Positions 46,985-56,398 of a stretch of DNA of 57,637 nucleotides are shown in pieces (the stretch's first letter is position 1; every line of letters begins with the position of its first letter). The stretch lies in assembly GCA_944323445.1 (NCBI GenBank), contig CALUSM010000015.1:1-57637 (forward strand), given 5' to 3'. Position numbers and translations under genes: made by a program. The notes beneath the pieces were generated by a model. The model was not told where the DNA came from and made no database searches. It was given only the letters and a program-made list of their open reading frames with translations. Origin of the DNA: an uncultured Bacteroidales bacterium (GTDB taxonomy: Bacteria; Bacteroidota; Bacteroidia; Bacteroidales; UBA932).

Positions 46985-47437
46985 ATGAAGAAGTTTATTG
47001 TTATCGCAGTCGCCCTGTTCACGGCGGCAGCAGTCTACGCTCAGCCAAGAGCCATCGGAGGCAGACTCGGATGGGGAGCTGAGGTCAGCTACCAGCATTT
47101 TGTAAAGAACGCTGATTTTGTAGAAATTGATTTAGGCCTCTTCACCTGGGACCTGAACCTGACAGCACTCTATGACTTTACATTCGCCCAGCCTCAGTGG
47201 ACGGACAAAGGCTCGTGGGCCTGGTATGCAGGACCCGGTGCGGCAATAGGCCTCGGAGTCATGGGGCATGAGCGGTTCAATATTGCGGCGGCAGGCAATG
47301 TAGGACTCTCCTACTCTTTCTGGTTCCCGCTGGAGCTGTCGTTCGACATCAGGGCCCAGATGGGCGTCGCAATCCATGACGGTGCCGGCTTCTACTGGGG
47401 TATCGGACCTGCAATAGGTGTGCGATATCGCTTTTAA
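46985..47437 (+). CDS. Small secreted beta-rich (outer-membrane-like) protein A
   Basis: A 150-residue protein with signal peptide MKKFIVIAVALFTAAAVYAQ and a body of alternating aromatic strands (AIGGRLGWGAEVSYQHF, WAWYAGPGAAIGLGV) that ends in RYRF, a typical last strand of an outer-membrane barrel. The size fits an eight-strand barrel. It is related to the next gene (shared AIGGR, YAGPGA/YVGPAG motifs). No precise family is recognised. Confidence 0.65.
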   Translation: MKKFIVIAVALFTAAAVYAQPRAIGGRLGWGAEVSYQHFVKNADFVEIDLGLFTWDLNLTALYDFTFAQPQWTDKGSWAWYAGPGAAIGLGVMGHERFNIAAAGNVGLSYSFWFPLELSFDIRAQMGVAIHDGAGFYWGIGPAIGVRYRF

Positions 47438-47458
47438 CCAACTGTCAACAAGCATTAT

Positions 47459-47959
47459 ATGAAAAAGCTTATTGTTACGCTATCGCTACTCTTCCTGTTC
47501 TCTGCGGCACTTTCCGCACAAGGAGGCTGGGCCATCGGAGGACGCACCGGCGCTACTGTACAGTTTGACGCACAGTATCATTGGAACAAAGGTTATCTGG
47601 AAGGCCGTTTCGGAGCAGGATTCTGCAACCACGGCGGCACTGTCACTGCTGACTTCTCTTTGATGTACAACTGGAAAGCCTGCAGATGGAGCTACTGGAC
47701 TCCCAGCGCGGGAGACTGGTTCCTCGATGCAGGTGTGGGTCTCAATGTAGGCGGCAGAGAACACTATGCGTATGTCGGTCCCGCCGGTATAATCAAGTTC
47801 GGAATACAGTTCACACGCGGAGCCAAACCGGTGTCCCTGTCCCTGGACTGGAATCCGGCCTTCGGAGGCGGCATAGCCTACAACCGCTATTCCTCCCATG
47901 CTGATTTCAACGAGATGGGGCTGGCCAATATCGGCATCACCTGCGTAGTACACCTGTAG
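47459..47959 (+). CDS. Small secreted beta-rich (outer-membrane-like) protein B
   Basis: A 166-residue paralogue of the preceding gene, with signal peptide MKKLIVTLSLLFLFSAALSAQ, then WAIGGRTGATVQFDAQYHW and YVGPAGIIKFGIQFTRG. It lies 21 bp downstream of A and ends near a strong terminator. The two probably arose by duplication and are co-transcribed. Function unknown. Confidence 0.65.
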   Translation: MKKLIVTLSLLFLFSAALSAQGGWAIGGRTGATVQFDAQYHWNKGYLEGRFGAGFCNHGGTVTADFSLMYNWKACRWSYWTPSAGDWFLDAGVGLNVGGREHYAYVGPAGIIKFGIQFTRGAKPVSLSLDWNPAFGGGIAYNRYSSHADFNEMGLANIGITCVVHL

Positions 47960-47977
47960 CAGTCATCATCCCGACAT

Positions 47978-48013
47978 AAAAAGACATCCGGGCACGTACC
48001 CGGATGTTTTTTT
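47978..48013. terminator. Bidirectional terminator between protein B and pheT
   Basis: Arms ACATCCGGG and CCCGGATGT enclose a 6-nt loop, with an A-run before and a T-run of seven after. It ends the plus-strand run and, on the minus strand, pheT (stop 48037). Confidence 0.85.
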
Positions 48014-48036
48014 ATACGTTATGGCATGACGCCCGA

Positions 48037-50502
48037 CTATCGCAGGACAGCTCCGCACTGACGGGAAAGAAGCTCCATAATGCGGGCCACCATCTGCTCT
48101 ACATATTTGTCAGTAAGTGTCTTGCTGTAATCCTGAAAAGTGAGGCCCACCGCATACTGTTTCTTGCCCGCAGGTATCTTGTCGCCGCGGTACACATCGA
48201 AGAGCACCACCTTGCGCAGCAGTTTCTTCTCCGCTGTAAAAGCAGCCTTGCGGATGTCCGCAAACTCGACATTCTCGTCCAGCAGCAACGCCAGGTCGCG
48301 ACGCACTTCAGGATACTGGGGCAGTTCCCTGTACAGGACCTTTGTCTTCAGATAGTGCTTTACCAGCAGATTCCAGTTTATCTCGGCCGCAAATACAGGC
48401 TGTTTGATGTCGAACTGACGCAGACGGGCACGGGCCACAGTTCCCAGCATCACCAGAGGCCTGCCAGAGGAAGGAACTGTGTACATCAGGCCTTCCGAGA
48501 ATATGTCAGAGGGAGCGGGGACACAATCAAGATGATACAGACTGACACCCAGACGGCGAAGCAACAGCTCCACATACCCCTTGAGCATGAAGAAATGACC
48601 TGCCCCCACAGCATTTCTCCAGTACTGTGTACCCTTGCCTGCAATGAACATCGACAGATGGGTCTGCTCACTGTATGATTCCAGATTGTTGACCGGATCA
48701 CCGTCTCCCTTGGGTTCGTAACGGTACACATTGCCCATCTCGAACAGCCTGAGGTCTCCGGCCTGGCGGTTGAGATTGTAGGCTATCACCTCAAGGCCGC
48801 TGAAAAGCAGGGTCTGCCGCATTGCGTTGAGATCCGAACTGAGAGGATTGATCACCATAGGCAGTGAGGACTTGGGCCAGGTAGTCAGGCCGTTGTAATA
48901 GTCAGCCCTGGTAAGCGAATTGTTCATGCACTCCATAAAACCATTGGCCGCCAGCAGATCGCACACCTTGACACGCACCGTCTCAGGGTCGGGATTGGGA
49001 GTATTGTCGTATGAGGAGAGTATCCTGTCCGGCATTTCCACACTGTCATAACCATAGATGCGCAGCACCTCCTCCACCACATCACACTCGCGGTAGACAT
49101 CCACCTTATAAGCAGGCACCATCACCTCCGCACCGTTTCCGTCAGAAGACAGGATACCGAAATCCATGTACTCGAGTATACGCAGAATGGTCTCCGCCCC
49201 CAGCTTCTTGCCCATCAGCGCCTCCATCCTGGCAAAATCCAGACTGACACGCCTGCGCTCAATCCTCTCAGGATAATCCTCCCTCACACATCCCACAACC
49301 CTGGCTCCCGCCAGCTCCTGCATCAGCAGCGCAGCCCTGCGGGCCGCATACGGTACTGCCTCGGGGTCAGTGCCGCGCTCATAGCGGAAGGAAGCATCCG
49401 TCTTTATTCCCAAGCGCTTGGATGTCTTACGGATAGATGTCGGATTGAAGTACGCGCTCTCAAGAAATACCGATGTCGTAGCCTCCGAGATACCGGACTC
49501 CAGGCCACCGAATACACCGGCGATACACATCGGCTTCTCCGCATTGCAGATCATCAGGTCCTGGGCCGTGAGGGTATGCTCCATTCCGTCCAGAGTCACG
49601 AAACGGTCTCCCTCTTCAGCCCTGCGCACCACCACCTTGCCTCCGGAAATCCTGGAGGCGTCGAAGGCGTGCAGCGGCTGACCGATCTCCATCAGGACAT
49701 AATTGGTGATGTCCACCACATTATTGATAGGTCTCAGCCCCACAGCCAGCAGCTTCTTCTGCATCCATTCCGGAGACGGTGCAATCTTTATATCAGTCAG
49801 CGTTATGCCCATGTAGCGCGGTGCACCGTCATGACTGAGCACCTCCACCGGGATTGACTCACCCTCTCCCTCCCGGAACGATGATACGTCCGGAAGGGTC
49901 AGTTCTCCGCCCAGACCGTTGAGTCTGAGCCAAGCAGAGAAATCCCTGGCCACTCCGAAATGCGATGCTCCGTCCACCCTGTTGGGAGTAAGACCTATAG
50001 AGAACACAGTATCGTGCTTGAGGTGCAGATACTCCCTGGCCGGTGTGCCCACCTCCGCATCGGGAGAAAGCACCATGATACCGTCGTGAGACTGACCGAC
50101 TCCGAGCTCGTCCTCGGCGCATATCATGCCGAAAGACTCCACCCCGCGTATCTTGGATTTCTTAATTTTGATCCTGGAGCCGTCAGGCGCAGGAAGTCCT
50201 GTACCGACTGTAGCCAGCAGCACTTTCTGACCGGCAGCCACATTGGGTGCTCCGCAGACAACCTGGAGCAGTTCCCCGTCTTTTGAGGCCCGTACTTTTG
50301 TAACCTTGAGGTGGTCCGAGTCAGGGTGAGGCGCACATTCCACGACCTCCGCCACGACAACACCCTCCAGACCGCCCGGTATATCCTCCACCGTGCTTGT
50401 TTCCTCTACTTCCAGACCTATGAAGGTCAGAATCTGAGCCACCCTTTCAGGAGGAAGATCGAAAGAGACGTACTCTTTCAGCCAATTATAAGAAATATTC
50501 AT
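48037..50502 (-). CDS. pheT: Phenylalanine-tRNA ligase beta subunit
   Basis: An 821-residue subunit of the (alpha-beta)2 enzyme. The EMAP/tRNA-binding domain is near residues 40-150 (LKVTKV, VVCGAPNVAAGQKV), the B3/B4 editing domain follows (about 215-385), then B5 (about 405-475) and an FDX-ACB domain at the C-terminus (LPQYPEVRRDLALLLDENV). NYVLMEIGQPLHAFD is characteristic. The alpha subunit pheS is not in the window. It starts 15 bp after ftsY. Confidence 0.95.
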   Translation of the reverse strand: MNISYNWLKEYVSFDLPPERVAQILTFIGLEVEETSTVEDIPGGLEGVVVAEVVECAPHPDSDHLKVTKVRASKDGELLQVVCGAPNVAAGQKVLLATVGTGLPAPDGSRIKIKKSKIRGVESFGMICAEDELGVGQSHDGIMVLSPDAEVGTPAREYLHLKHDTVFSIGLTPNRVDGASHFGVARDFSAWLRLNGLGGELTLPDVSSFREGEGESIPVEVLSHDGAPRYMGITLTDIKIAPSPEWMQKKLLAVGLRPINNVVDITNYVLMEIGQPLHAFDASRISGGKVVVRRAEEGDRFVTLDGMEHTLTAQDLMICNAEKPMCIAGVFGGLESGISEATTSVFLESAYFNPTSIRKTSKRLGIKTDASFRYERGTDPEAVPYAARRAALLMQELAGARVVGCVREDYPERIERRRVSLDFARMEALMGKKLGAETILRILEYMDFGILSSDGNGAEVMVPAYKVDVYRECDVVEEVLRIYGYDSVEMPDRILSSYDNTPNPDPETVRVKVCDLLAANGFMECMNNSLTRADYYNGLTTWPKSSLPMVINPLSSDLNAMRQTLLFSGLEVIAYNLNRQAGDLRLFEMGNVYRYEPKGDGDPVNNLESYSEQTHLSMFIAGKGTQYWRNAVGAGHFFMLKGYVELLLRRLGVSLYHLDCVPAPSDIFSEGLMYTVPSSGRPLVMLGTVARARLRQFDIKQPVFAAEINWNLLVKHYLKTKVLYRELPQYPEVRRDLALLLDENVEFADIRKAAFTAEKKLLRKVVLFDVYRGDKIPAGKKQYAVGLTFQDYSKTLTDKYVEQMVARIMELLSRQCGAVLR

Positions 50503-50517
50503 ATCCTAAAACTAAAA

Positions 50518-51480
50518 CTAGTCAAATAAAGAATCCACGAACGCCCTCTTGTCGAAAATCTGCAGATCGCCTATCCCCTCTCCAACTCCGATGAACTTCA
50601 CCGGTATGTTGAACTGATCGGCTATTCCAAGGACTACCCCGCCCTTGGCCGTGCCGTCGAGCTTGGTGACAGCCAGCGCCGTCACATCAGTAGCTTTGGT
50701 AAACTCACGGGCCTGTAGAAACGCATTCTGCCCTGTCGAGCCGTCGAGCACCAGAAGCACCTCATGAGGCGCGTCAGGAACTACCTTGCGCATGACATTG
50801 CGTATCTTCGTCAGCTCGTTCATCAGATTTATCTTGTTGTGGAGACGGCCGGCAGTATCTATGAGCACCACGTCGATATCCTGCGCCACCGCCGACTTCA
50901 CCGTGTCAAACGCCACCGAAGCCGGATCCGCCCCCATGTTCTGCTTGACAATCGGCACACCGGCCCTTTCGCTCCATATCACCAGCTGATCCACTGCAGC
51001 CGCACGGAAAGTATCCGCGGCACCGAGCATCACTTTCTTCCCGGAGGCCTTGAGATTGGCGGCAAGCTTGCCTATTGTGGTAGTCTTGCCTACACCGTTC
51101 ACTCCCACGACCATTATCACATAAGGTTTCTTGGAAAAATCGAAGACAGGAGCATCCTCCTTCCCGTCCACTTCCAGCAGGGACATCATCTCCTCCTTGA
51201 GGATACTGCGGAGTTCAGCGGAGTTCATATACTTGTCCCTGGCAACCCGCTCCTCCAGCATGTCGATAATCTTCAGAGTGGTGTCAACACCCACATCAGA
51301 GGCTATCAGAGCGTCCTCTATACCGTCGAGGACATCGTCATCCACTTTGGATTTTCCGGCAATCGCCCTTGAGAGCCTGTCGAAAAGCCCCCGCTTCGTC
51401 TTCTCCAGTCCTCTGTCCAGAGACTCTTTCTCGCGAAGGACCTCGTCCTTGTCGCGGTTTTTCCTGCTGAACCAAGACAT
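50518..51480 (-). CDS. ftsY: Signal recognition particle receptor FtsY
   Basis: A 320-residue SRP-type GTPase that docks the signal-recognition particle at the inner membrane. A short charged N-terminal A region is followed by the N domain (LIASDVGVDTTLKII) and the G domain: VNGVGKTTTIGKLA, ADTFRAAAVDQL, VLIDTAGRLHN, TKLDGTAKGG and FIGVGEGIGDL. Its ATG shares one base with the wzz-like stop codon, so it is translationally coupled to that gene. Confidence 0.95.
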   Translation of the reverse strand: MSWFSRKNRDKDEVLREKESLDRGLEKTKRGLFDRLSRAIAGKSKVDDDVLDGIEDALIASDVGVDTTLKIIDMLEERVARDKYMNSAELRSILKEEMMSLLEVDGKEDAPVFDFSKKPYVIMVVGVNGVGKTTTIGKLAANLKASGKKVMLGAADTFRAAAVDQLVIWSERAGVPIVKQNMGADPASVAFDTVKSAVAQDIDVVLIDTAGRLHNKINLMNELTKIRNVMRKVVPDAPHEVLLVLDGSTGQNAFLQAREFTKATDVTALAVTKLDGTAKGGVVLGIADQFNIPVKFIGVGEGIGDLQIFDKRAFVDSLFD

Positions 51481-52661
51481 TACGCAACAACCTCCTTATC
51501 TGCTTCCTCTTCCTCCTCTGTCTTCCATCCACGGGGCCATGACGAGCCCTGATGTTTGAGGAAATCCAGACCGAAGACACCCGCACAACCCAGGCATCCT
51601 CCAAGGAATGTAAAGGCGATCAGTATAATCGCCCTCTTTGGCTTGGACCTCTCTATGGGCACAACTACCGGCTGGACCACTGAAAGCACAGGAGTATCCT
51701 CCTTAACCTGAAGCTCAACCTGAGTCTTCTGCCTTGCAAGCTCGGTATATATCGTATTCGAGAGATCATACTCCTTCCTGAGCTTCTCCTCCATAATCAT
51801 GGCCGTCGCTGTAGAGAGGGAGCGGTTGGCGTCACGGTACTGCGCATACTCCAGCTGCTTGGCCTCGAAATCTGCCTTTGCCTCGGCCAGACGGTCATTG
51901 ACATAGTCCAGAGTCGCTTTAGCCTTCTCTATCTTGAAACCCGTGATATACTTCTCGAGCAGGTTGAACGCCACTGTAGCCACCTGAGCGGATACATACG
52001 CCTCCGGCATCCTGGCCGCAAGCTCTATGTAGCCGTCCTTGTCGTTAATGGTTATGGACACGAGCTCTGAGAGTATTTTCGCACAGTCATACTCATCCTG
52101 TGTATACACAGGAATCGTATTCTGTCCCATCATCGTGCTGTCTACCTCCTTATCTCCTTTTATGGCCTTGATCAGCAGACCGGGAAGTCCTATCGTATAC
52201 TTGGCTATCGCCCCGAAAAACGAGGGCTTGTTGTATTCAGGATTGGTATAGTAGTCGATGAGAGTCACATGCTCAGGCCATTCCTCGAATTTCATGGGAG
52301 TATACATCAGCTCTTTCATAAATTCCGCGTTGGACAGCAGCTTAGGATACACCATAGGCGAGAGCTGGTCGCTGCCGCCCATCTCTGACAGAGAGATACC
52401 GGCCATCGATGCCAGCTGGGAGACCGAGGATTTCGCCATATTTTCTGAGGAGGTCTGGGGCACGAACACCGTATTGGATGTAAACTCCTTCTTAGAGAAC
52501 AGTGCGACCAGCAGTCCAAGCACCATAAAGCCTGCGGTCACATATATTACAAATTTTCTCTTTTTCCACAACCGCTTTATCAGCGCGATGAGGTCAATCT
52601 CCTGTTCCTGTGCTGCGGCCTGGTGTATTTCTGGCTGCTGAATGTTCTGCTGTTCTGACAT
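51480..52661 (-). CDS. Wzz-type chain-length determinant
   Basis: A 393-residue inner-membrane protein of the polysaccharide co-polymerase family. It has a cytosolic N-terminus, a membrane helix (about residues 37-57, KFVIYVTAGFMVLGLLVALF), a large helical periplasmic part with heptad-like stretches (about 265-325), and a second helix (about 340-365) with a Pro-rich lead (VVVPIERSKPKRA). These proteins set the length of O-antigen or capsule chains. No glycan genes adjoin it; instead it is coupled to ftsY. Confidence 0.85.
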   Translation of the reverse strand: MSEQQNIQQPEIHQAAAQEQEIDLIALIKRLWKKRKFVIYVTAGFMVLGLLVALFSKKEFTSNTVFVPQTSSENMAKSSVSQLASMAGISLSEMGGSDQLSPMVYPKLLSNAEFMKELMYTPMKFEEWPEHVTLIDYYTNPEYNKPSFFGAIAKYTIGLPGLLIKAIKGDKEVDSTMMGQNTIPVYTQDEYDCAKILSELVSITINDKDGYIELAARMPEAYVSAQVATVAFNLLEKYITGFKIEKAKATLDYVNDRLAEAKADFEAKQLEYAQYRDANRSLSTATAMIMEEKLRKEYDLSNTIYTELARQKTQVELQVKEDTPVLSVVQPVVVPIERSKPKRAIILIAFTFLGGCLGCAGVFGLDFLKHQGSSWPRGWKTEEEEEADKEVVA

Positions 52662-52695
52662 AGTTTCCTTAATTTTTCGTTTTACTGATAATTTG

Positions 52696-52703
52696 CAAAA
52701 ATA
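52696..52703 (-). promoter_or_regulatory. Promoter -7 box for the wzz-ftsY-pheT run
   Basis: Minus-strand TATTTTTG lies 34 bp before the wzz-like ATG and fits TAnnTTTG. Confidence 0.5.
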
Positions 52704-52738
52704 TGAAATCAGTTACTATTATCCAAAAATAGAATTAG

Positions 52739-52746
52739 TACATTTG
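52739..52746 (+). promoter_or_regulatory. Promoter -7 box for the EamA transporter gene
   Basis: TACATTTG lies 21 bp before ATG 52768 and rules against the longer reading that starts at 52642. Confidence 0.55.
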
Positions 52747-52767
52747 TCTCCGAACAGACAATACAGT

Positions 52768-53709
52768 ATGAACACAAAGACCAAAGGCTATATCCTGGGT
52801 GCAATAGCAGCCGCAACATACGGAATGAATCCCCTTTTCGCCCTTCCGCTCTACAGCGACGGCATGAATCCGGAATCCGTACTGTTTTTCAGATATCTTC
52901 TCGCCATTCCCATCCTGGCCGTCATGATCCGGGCCCGGGGACGCTCATTCAAAGTCACCCGGAAAGAATCCCTGACACTCATCGTCATGGGTCTGCTCGT
53001 AGCCGTATCGTCACTGACACTGTTTCAGAGCTACAACTTCATGGAAGCAGGCATAGCATCGACCATCCTGTTTGTCTACCCCATCATGGTTGCCGTCATC
53101 ATGTCCCTGGCATTCAAGGAAAAGCTCACACTCCAGACCGCACTCTGCATGATTATGGCAATCGGAGGCATAGCCATGCTGTACAAAGGACCCGAAGGAG
53201 CCACTCTCAGCCTTACCGGCACCGTACTTGCCCTGGCGTCAGCCCTCACATACGCCATATATATTGTAGGTATCAACCAGACAGTCCTGAAAAACACGGC
53301 AACACTGACCGTAACATTCTATGTCCTGCTGTTCGGCTTATCGCTATTCATCGTCAGGCTGCTCACAGGAGTCGAGATCACCGTACCGTCACGCTGGTAC
53401 ATGTGGCTAAATGTACTGGCGCTGTCAATTTTCCCTACGGCCATCTCGTTCCTCTGCACCACCAGCGCCATCCAGTACATCAGCTCCACACCCACTGCCA
53501 TTCTCGGAGCACTGGAACCGGTAACCGCCATCATTTTCGGCATCACCGTATTCGGAGAACGGATGACTGCCCGTGAAGGACTCGGCATAGCGCTCATCCT
53601 CATCGCCGTCACCTTTGTCATTTCCGGCGGCAGCATCTCCCTGCATATGACCCGCTTCCGCAAGATGTTCCCCAAGCTCCCCCGCCACCATAAAAGACAA
53701 ATCCCCTAA
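52768..53709 (+). CDS. EamA-family (DMT) transporter
   Basis: A 313-residue membrane protein with ten hydrophobic segments in two EamA repeats, each about 140 residues. The C-terminal repeat has the typical LGALEPVTAIIFGITVFGERMT. The substrate is unknown; relatives move metabolites or purines. It lies 13 bp upstream of the GH89 gene, so the two probably share a transcript. I start at 52768. Confidence 0.88.
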   Translation: MNTKTKGYILGAIAAATYGMNPLFALPLYSDGMNPESVLFFRYLLAIPILAVMIRARGRSFKVTRKESLTLIVMGLLVAVSSLTLFQSYNFMEAGIASTILFVYPIMVAVIMSLAFKEKLTLQTALCMIMAIGGIAMLYKGPEGATLSLTGTVLALASALTYAIYIVGINQTVLKNTATLTVTFYVLLFGLSLFIVRLLTGVEITVPSRWYMWLNVLALSIFPTAISFLCTTSAIQYISSTPTAILGALEPVTAIIFGITVFGERMTAREGLGIALILIAVTFVISGGSISLHMTRFRKMFPKLPRHHKRQIP

Positions 53710-53722
53710 CCTCCTCCTCACC

Positions 53723-55939
53723 ATGAAATACTCATCCTATATCATCTCCTTCAAAACTGCCGCGGTCCTACTGTCAGCCGTAACCTTGACCGCCGCCCTC
53801 TCTGCTTCCGACAGGCGCCGGGACTCCCTCTCAGATCCTGTTTATTCCCTGATAGAACGCATATGTCCAGGAGGAGCACAGCATTTTTCAATCCAAGTTG
53901 ACACCTCCTCGTCAGAATCATTCTTCGAGCTGAGCCAATGCCCGGACGGCCGCATATCGATTAGGGCTGACTGTTCCATCAGCGCAGCAACAGGACTGAA
54001 CTGGTACCTTAAATATTATGCCGGCATCCACCTGAGCTGGAACTGCATGCGGGCGGAACTTCCGGCAGAACTGCCCCCTGTACCCGCTCCGGAGCGCCGT
54101 ACTACCCGCTCGCAATACCGCTATTATCTCAATTACTGCACATTCTCCTACTCCATGGCCTTCTGGGACTGGGCCCGGTGGGAGCAGGAACTGGACTGGA
54201 TGGCCCTCCACGGCATCAATCTGTGTCTGGCGGCGGTAGGCTCCGACACACTGTGGCTCAACGTCCTGCACCGCCTCGGATACTCCGGTACCGATGCCGC
54301 GGACTTCATAGCCGGACCCGCATTCCAGGCCTGGTGGCTGATGAACAATCTCGAAGGCTGGGGCGGTCCCAATCCCTCCTCATGGTACGTCCGCAATACT
54401 GAACTGCAGAAGAAAATCCTCTCCCGCATGGCTGAGTTGGGAATCGAGCCGGTCCTGCCCGGATACTCCGGAATGCTGCCGCACGACGCAGCTGAGCGCC
54501 TGGGGCTGAATGTCGCGGACCCGGGACTGTGGCAGGGATATCACCGTCCCGCATTCCTGCAGCCCGAAGACGGGAATTTCCAGAAAATAGCCGATATCTA
54601 CTACGAGGAGCTGGAAAAACTCTTCGGCAAGGCCCGCTTCTACAGCATGGATCCATTCCACGAGGGAGGCAGGACGGCCGGGGTCAATCTCGAGGCAGCA
54701 GGCAAGGCCATCCACTCCGCCATGCAGCGCAACAGCCCGGGAGCCAAGTGGGTAGTGCAGGCCTGGGGTGCCAATCCCCGCCCTGAGATGATCCGCTCCG
54801 TACCCCGCGGGGACATGCTCGTCCTCGACCTCTACTCCGAAAGCCGGCCGCAGTGGGGAGATCCCGCCTCATCGTGGTACCGCCCGGAAGGTTTCGACGG
54901 ACACGACTGGCTCTACTGCATGCTGCTCAACTTCGGAGGCAATGTAGGCCTTCACGGTAAAATGCAGCACGTCATAGACGAATACTACAAAGCGGACTCC
55001 AGCCGTTTCTCAGGAACAATGCTGGGTGTAGGCCTGACAATGGAGGGAATAGAGAACAATCCGGTGATGTACGAACTGCTCTGCGAACTGCCCTGGCGCC
55101 CGGAGCATTTTTCCAAGGACGAATGGCTGCAGGGATATCTCCGCGCCCGTTACGGCCGCATCGCTCCGGAGGTCCTGCAGGCCTGGAGGCTGCTGGCACG
55201 CTCCATCTACGAATGTCCCGCCGCTTCCACCCAGCAGGGCACCCACGAGTCCATCTTCTGCGTACGTCCGTCACTGGACACCTATCAGGCTTCTTCCTGG
55301 TCTGAGATGTCGGACTACTACGATCCGCAGGATGTAATCGAGGCTGCGGACCTCATGGTTCAGGCTGCTCCTGATTTTGCCGGACGTAACAACTTCGAAT
55401 ACGATCTGGTGGATATCGTACGTCAGGCTATAGCTGAAAAAGGCAGGCTTACTTACAAGGCTATCCAACAGGCATATAACAGCCGCGACACAGCAGCACT
55501 GCGCTCCCATGGGGAAAACTTCCTGACACTGATCATGCTCCAGGACAGCCTGCTGGCCTCGCGGACTGAGTTTATGGTAGGCAACTGGATAGCACAGGCC
55601 AGGGCATTGGGCGATGATGAAGCCATGAAAGCCTGGCTCGAATGGAACGCCCGTGTCCAGATAACCACATGGGGCAACCGCACCGCCTCCGACACCGGCG
55701 GCCTGCATGACTACGCTCACAAGGAATGGTCCGGCCTCCTTGCCGACTTCTACCACCTGCGCTGGAAAACCTGGCTCGACATGCTTCTGGCCGCCCCCTC
55801 TGGTCCCGACCCCGCCCTCTCCATCGACTACTACTCACTCGAAGAGCCCTGGACCCTGCGTAAGAACACCTATCCTTCAAAACCCATCTCTTCTCCCATC
55901 CCGACCGCCATACGTATCTGGTCCGGCATCCCGAAGTAA
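53723..55939 (+). CDS. Alpha-N-acetylglucosaminidase (GH89, NAGLU)
   Basis: A 738-residue secreted glycoside hydrolase with a signal peptide (residues 1-28). It removes terminal alpha-linked GlcNAc from host glycans such as heparan or gastric-type mucin. NAGLU_N is at about 40-120, the barrel at about 130-460 and NAGLU_C after that. The block RYYLNYCTFSYSMAFWDWARW and the likely catalytic Glu314 (SMDPFHEGG) and Glu441 (TMEGIENNP) match the family. It follows an EamA transporter; no other CAZyme is in the window. No terminator is obvious after it. Confidence 0.92.
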   Translation: MKYSSYIISFKTAAVLLSAVTLTAALSASDRRRDSLSDPVYSLIERICPGGAQHFSIQVDTSSSESFFELSQCPDGRISIRADCSISAATGLNWYLKYYAGIHLSWNCMRAELPAELPPVPAPERRTTRSQYRYYLNYCTFSYSMAFWDWARWEQELDWMALHGINLCLAAVGSDTLWLNVLHRLGYSGTDAADFIAGPAFQAWWLMNNLEGWGGPNPSSWYVRNTELQKKILSRMAELGIEPVLPGYSGMLPHDAAERLGLNVADPGLWQGYHRPAFLQPEDGNFQKIADIYYEELEKLFGKARFYSMDPFHEGGRTAGVNLEAAGKAIHSAMQRNSPGAKWVVQAWGANPRPEMIRSVPRGDMLVLDLYSESRPQWGDPASSWYRPEGFDGHDWLYCMLLNFGGNVGLHGKMQHVIDEYYKADSSRFSGTMLGVGLTMEGIENNPVMYELLCELPWRPEHFSKDEWLQGYLRARYGRIAPEVLQAWRLLARSIYECPAASTQQGTHESIFCVRPSLDTYQASSWSEMSDYYDPQDVIEAADLMVQAAPDFAGRNNFEYDLVDIVRQAIAEKGRLTYKAIQQAYNSRDTAALRSHGENFLTLIMLQDSLLASRTEFMVGNWIAQARALGDDEAMKAWLEWNARVQITTWGNRTASDTGGLHDYAHKEWSGLLADFYHLRWKTWLDMLLAAPSGPDPALSIDYYSLEEPWTLRKNTYPSKPISSPIPTAIRIWSGIPK

Positions 55940-56003
55940 AGCAGATACAACAGCACAAGCCGCCAGCAGACTGCCTCCAACCCGTCAGCAGACCCACAAC
56001 CGA

Positions 56004-56154
56004 GAAGGTGACGGTGAAAAGCCACATTTGTCGGCACCTCCCATGCAGGGAAGTGAAGCAGGGTCACCATAAACCTACTCAGACGCGGGTTGACACATAA
56101 CGAAATCAAGAAGGTGGTGGAGAAAGGCCGTTTCGCCCGGCACCTTCCAGCACG
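56004..56154. repeat. Two imperfect REP-like hairpin copies
   Basis: Copy A (56004-56049) and copy B (56110-56154) are spaced 106 bp apart and share GAAGGTG...GAAA.GCC...GGCACCT.CCA. In each, AAGGTG near the start pairs with CACCT(T) near the end, so each can fold. Confidence 0.55.
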
Positions 56155-56342
56155 AAAAGGACCGCCGGCAGGGGAATGGAGGAGCAGCATGCCACAACAG
56201 CACCGGATTTCGGGATTCACTGACGTTACGGTTTTACTCCATGCCCGACTGCGTCTTAACTAAAATGTAAAGTGAAAAATAAGATATCCTTGGCGACAAC
56301 GACTCTGCCTTAACCGAGTATAGTGACAGCTCCAGGGGTAAT

Positions 56343-56398
56343 TTTGCGGATAATCATTTCAAAAAACGCGTGAAAAAATTTATATGATTATCCGCAAA
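56343..56398. repeat. Perfect 15-bp inverted repeat
   Basis: TTTGCGGATAATCAT at 56343-56357 pairs exactly with 56384-56398 over a 26-nt AT-rich interior that contains a further TTCA/TGAA pair. It may be a transcription stop or protein-binding site. Confidence 0.8.

Noticed and set aside
55572..56220. Antisense frames after the GH89 gene with a repeated F-H/S-x-x-L-L pattern
   Set aside because: The pattern is produced by the two REP-like hairpins; the frames overlap the GH89 coding region.
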